64,000 bases of DNA, taken from positions 4,895,250 through 4,959,249 of the forward strand of contig JACTVC010000001.1 of NCBI GenBank assembly GCA_018417955.1, in the 5' to 3' direction. Below the pieces are notes generated by a model. The model saw only the letters and a program-made list of their open reading frames with translations. It was not told where the DNA came from and did not search any database. Made by a program: the position numbers and the translations under genes. The DNA is from Laccaria trichodermophora. Taxonomy: Eukaryota; Basidiomycota; Agaricomycetes; Agaricales; Hydnangiaceae. The first letter of the stretch is position 1; each line of letters opens with the position of its first letter. Positions 60,113-64,000 of the stretch are shown in pieces.

Positions 60113-62806
60113 CTTTTTTTGCCCGGATATTTCCCGGGAGCCCCAATATCGCTCTAAATTTGCCCCTCCTGGCGTCAGTCTCCTTTTTCCCAGTTCAAAT
60201 ATTATTGAGGTCCTTGACGATAGCGAATTTCAGAAAGTGGACGTCCAACATTACTTATATGATATGCGTGAATTTGTTTGAGTAGATCTGGCGATGGCTC
60301 ACACTTGAGCTCACTACGCTTTCCAAATGAGAGGAATAGAAAATAATGATACCAACCCAGTGAATTCAGTGCAGGACTCTTTCCGCAAATTTCGTGTTTT
60401 CGCAACGCCAACAACGAACTAGGACCATTGCCCGTCGTCATGTCGAGTCTTTGATCTGGGTGCCAAGTTGGATCTCTCTATATCACAGAAAACCGGAAGA
60501 TAAAACTAAAGGCATGACGGCAAAGGTAGTGGAATTCGATATCGCGCTTCGAAGTCAAATTGGGGAAGACGGGAGACACCCATTCAATTAATATCAAGTC
60601 CGATTGGTTTTCTTAGATCGCATTGGTGACCGTGTGCCGTGTAAGGCTTACAAGGAATTCGCTACATGGTTATAATCAAAAGGACAGCGGTTGAAGAATG
60701 TTGTTTTGATTACGCACATGTTCTTCATGAATCCGCTACAAATATTATTCTTACCTCCAACAGACAGTGACTTTCACTAAAGTTGGAGAGAACATAAGAT
60801 CCCGGGGCCGTAGCCAGTATGTCGGGTTATTGGGATATTTTCGGGCGATGTGCGTAACAAATACTGAGGCTTCCTCATAGACGAACAATCACCGGCCTAC
60901 TCACTTCATAATCAGTGGGCCGTAGCCATTCCAATCAAATCGTTGTACGGTACGGACCTGCAGCGTCTCACAGCATATTGTCAACGATGCTCGCAGCTGT
61001 ATCCAGTCGATTCCATGTGACCGACCCTCCGACGTCCACGCGTTACGAGCAGGAACGATTCTACTACGCCCCTCGTATTCAACTGGCCATAGCCAGCTCC
61101 CGTGATTGACACGCTCGCTCCATTTGGCAATAGACTTGCAGTAGGTATTTAACCGATGTGTTGGGCGCTCTGGCGACGATGATTGGCACTATATGAGGGG
61201 GTAAACCTGTGCTTGGACGCGTCCAACGCAAAACTGACCTCTGCACTCGGATAACAATCTACATGCTTCGCTTCCCTCTCCATCCGACCACTCCATCGGC
61301 AAGTCGAAACAGTCCGTGTGGATTGATATATAATTTTCGGGTTTGACTTATTCATTCCCAACACAAGTTGACCATTCATTGAGCAGAGACGATGTCGTTG
61401 TTGAGTAGTTTATCCCCCCCCATTCCACTACTTTGTTACTACCCTCCTCTCCCGCCAGAGTCCTCGCGTGCAACCGCGTTCACCGCCGTTTCCCTCACGG
61501 ATGGAGGGAGCTCGTTGACTCGTCACTGCCCTAGGTAGATGACCAAACCCGCCATCTGCCCCTGCCGCGGCCTCACCATCTGTGCAAGCATCATCAGCTC
61601 ATCCACTCATTCTGTCCAACTGATCATGTTGTTGTGAACTGGAGAATCACTCACCGTTTCTCAACATCTCCAGCTTTTTGATGGACGATTCTCGGGAGTC
61701 TACATTCAGCGGAAATGAAATTGTGATTTCTCGTTGAAATACTTGGGATGGAGAGTAAGCCATGTCAACAGACAAATCGAAAGTGGCGTAGATGACCTAC
61801 ACTATTCCGTAATACGTGTAGTTCTGCCTTCTCAGTCTCGCTGTTACCCTCCGAAATTCATCTTCACGTCCCAGGACAACCCTGTGTGACTTCCAAACTG
61901 CAATGTATCAGGCATCGCTTCGTTGTGGGAAGAATTTAGTATTTGTGCTTTCTGAGTGAAACAAGATGAATCGACAGGCCACAGCTAAGGGTGAAAAAGC
62001 TCACCAGACCCCATCATCCCTGGGCTGCGTCTCGGTAAGTTCGTGTCCCTTCCTGTGGAATCCCTTCTCCTTGTGGAACCCTTCCTCTCCCCTCTTTCGT
62101 CGTGGCCTCAGCTGGTCGTCATCACCGCTTTGACGTCGATTATCACTTATGTCCTTCTTAGCTCCCCTGTCGTTGCTATCTTTGAGTAGGACCACATGGT
62201 GGTTGACGGAGTACTGCGTGCATGTCAGCGTTTCCCTCATGATGAAAAAAAAGAAAGAAATCACCTGTATGTAGGTATGGGGCCCGAGTTCTTCATGACT
62301 CATGAGGTTGTAAGAAGGAGCCTGCAAGACGTGGTGGGGTCGGGATTTGCGAAAGAGGCGGTTGGTTGCTCAATATGACGGCATAATTTCGAATTGACAA
62401 TCCTGAGAAGAGAGGACACAGGGTAGAGGATACGGACCGAGACACGGATGTTGGGCGGATGCAAGGCGGATGGTGAATAAAAGTGAAGTCCAAGCTCTTG
62501 ATCAACAAGTCAAAACAGAGGCCCTCACTCACCCCCCCAGCGGTCGTACTTATGGCGCATGTTTGCATCAGGACCTTTTTTTTACTTTCTATTTCGAAAA
62601 GAAGTCATCTTCAAATATTTTCCTAAAAAAATAAGAGCTGCAGCGAACGGCGCCGGCGCTCGGACCGGAGAAAAAAAGATTGAGATCTCGCAGGGAAGTT
62701 GTGTCGGGTCGACAATCCCCGAAATCCCAGCCTAAAATCAAAAAGTAGGTTAATCTACATGGGGGTGGTTGGTATCCTTGTGCACGGTTCCAAATAATTA
62801 CATCAT
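60113..62806. other. Subtelomeric gene-poor region
   Basis: About 2.7 kb without a recognisable gene. Frames at 60202-60591, 61149-61379, 62001-62378 and 62293-62568 have no known motif. I found no subtelomeric helicase or other typical telomere-linked gene. Confidence 0.5.
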
Positions 62807-63477
62807 ATACAGCCCAAGGGGGTGGCGGAACGTGGAAAATGTACCAACACTCCCTATTTTTTTTTCGTGGGTTTGGCTGACCTCCCCCCCTCCTCCTCCT
62901 ACTATATAAGGTATTTTTTCCGAGTTCCAATGTTTTATTGAATGTTTTTTTTATCCTATGATACCTACCTATCAATTCAGAACCCACAAAATTTCATGAT
63001 CATATTACAGTTAAAGATTGCAATATGCAAGGCTTTGCATGAAGGAACATAAGTGAGCGAAAGCACAATTTTACAAACTCTCAACAGCATATTTGCATGC
63101 GAAATCCGATGGCCTACAGTCCCTTCACTGTTGCAGACTTCATAACTACCTCACTGGCTCTCGCCCGGCTGGGGGAGAACTTAGTACGCATATTCCGTGT
63201 AGAGTTTGACAACCAGCTGGCGGCACTTAAAAAGCGGTGCGCAGGGATGATCCGTCCGCGTCATCATTAATGGTGGGTAGGTGATGAGCAGGGTATGCGA
63301 GGGCGTTGGACGCAGATGTTATGAATGCTAGGCCGGAGTTGGGAGCGGGCGAAACGACGCGATCAATTTGCAACAAAAATACGTGAGGTCACTATTTATT
63401 TTTCGGCCTTCGGCTGGACCCCCCCCTCTCCCAGCCAGTGTACGGGATCCACGTTCCGCCACCCCCTTGATACAGCC
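62807..63477. mobile_element. MITE copy 2, hAT-like, 655 bp with 8-bp TSD
   Basis: The element is 62815-63469. It has the same perfect 21-bp terminal inverted repeats (CAAGGGGGTGGCGG...) as the copy at 16461-17126, flanked by the exact 8-bp duplication ATACAGCC (62807-62814, 63470-63477). The subterminal sequence inside the right end (GTGGATCCCG then a G-run, read on the minus strand) matches the left end of copy 1, so the two lie in opposite orientation. The interiors are otherwise much diverged. Non-coding. Confidence 0.9.
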
Positions 63478-63983
63478 TTGTCAAACCGGGGAACGCTGAA
63501 GCTACTTCAAACAGAAATAAATGAACATTTATCAACGACAGCTGTGAATAACTTACGCAGAGTGGGTAGATTGAGGGAACCGTAAATTTCAGCCAAATTC
63601 CTTTCCACGCTATGACTATGATAATTTGACTATACCGGTGCGAAAAGTCGCTGAAGATGGGCGCGCCAACTTGTCTCCAACTAAAAAATGAGCAAGAAAC
63701 ATTGGGGGCAGCGTTTGACGGCAAGGTTGGAGAGAGAGTAATTATTTCCTTATTCAAACCTGATTTACGACGTCAGTGTGAGTATCTCCCTCCGTAACTT
63801 TATCCTTATTGCTGCTGGAAATGCTATAGGATTTCAGGTGCCGGTCACCTAGGTGTCCCAGGTGTCTTGGCTTATCTGTGCAATTCTGATGTCATGTATG
63901 GTATCAACAGATAGAGAATTTCGCTGTGATCGTTTTGGTAGTATTTGTGTGGTCATGTGACCTCTGCTGTTCTCACAATAGCC
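63478..63983. other. Telomere-adjacent sequence
   Basis: About 500 bp between MITE copy 2 and the telomere repeats. No gene or obvious repeat seen. Confidence 0.5.
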
Positions 63984-64000
63984 TTAGGGTTAGGGTTAGG
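63984..64000 (+). repeat. Telomere repeats (TTAGGG)n at window edge
   Basis: The last 17 bases read TTAGGGTTAGGGTTAGG, nearly three exact units, with the G-rich strand running 5' to 3' toward the right edge as at a right chromosome end. The unit is that of most filamentous fungi. The array is cut by the window, so its length is unknown; a short interstitial array cannot be fully excluded. Confidence 0.85.

Noticed and set aside
1..64000. CRISPR arrays, bacterial operons, rRNA genes or secondary-metabolite clusters
   Set aside because: None seen. The sequence is eukaryotic, and the single UbiA gene has no biosynthetic neighbours.

Overview
The window is nuclear DNA from a filamentous basidiomycete, most likely an agaricomycete. 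Supporting evidence: 15 protein genes cut by many 45-65 nt GT-AG introns; a class V/VI chitin synthase with a myosin motor domain; families of F-box/leucine-rich proteins of the type expanded in mushrooms; a BTB protein and an rve-type integrase of agaricomycete type; and a terminal run of TTAGGG, the usual fungal telomere unit, in the last 17 bases. The right edge is therefore probably the start of a chromosome end, and the right part is subtelomeric. I derived the exon structures by hand from splice signals, reading frame and family conservation. In every multi-exon model given, the exon lengths sum to a multiple of three.

Layout. 1-234: flank. 235-7196: a complete DNA transposon, with long terminal inverted repeats, a 6-bp target duplication and three intact genes (BTB protein, DDE integrase, Cys-rich Ser/Pro/Thr-rich protein). 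7312-10161: AMSH-type JAMM deubiquitinase. 10566-12650: GT90/CAP10 glycosyltransferase. 13950-15525: protein resembling 2-oxoglutarate dioxygenases. 16461-17126: MITE copy 1. 18341-20162 and 20330-21527: a divergent pair, carnosine N-methyltransferase and splicing factor ISY1. 25439-26857: UbiA prenyltransferase. 27147-27228: tRNA-Ala(CGC) with a 10-nt intron. 30754-34192: FHA-domain protein, with a decayed copy of its 3' end near 35.4 kb. 35658-43338: four F-box/LRR-type genes. 43887-45565: DUF2461 protein with micro-exons. 46392-52664: chitin synthase. 53047-54544: PP2A activator (PTPA/Rrd). 57092-60112: two more F-box genes. 60113-64000: gene-poor subtelomere with MITE copy 2 and the telomere repeats.

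The housekeeping genes (deubiquitination, splicing, PP2A folding, wall chitin, capsule-type glycosylation) are not a single pathway. The accessory layer consists of the transposon, a two-copy hAT-like MITE family with 8-bp target duplications, and the F-box expansion toward the telomere. Best candidates for something undescribed are the 7-kb integrase transposon carrying a BTB gene and a Cys-rich gene, and the 14-, 7- and 5-nt exons of the DUF2461 gene.
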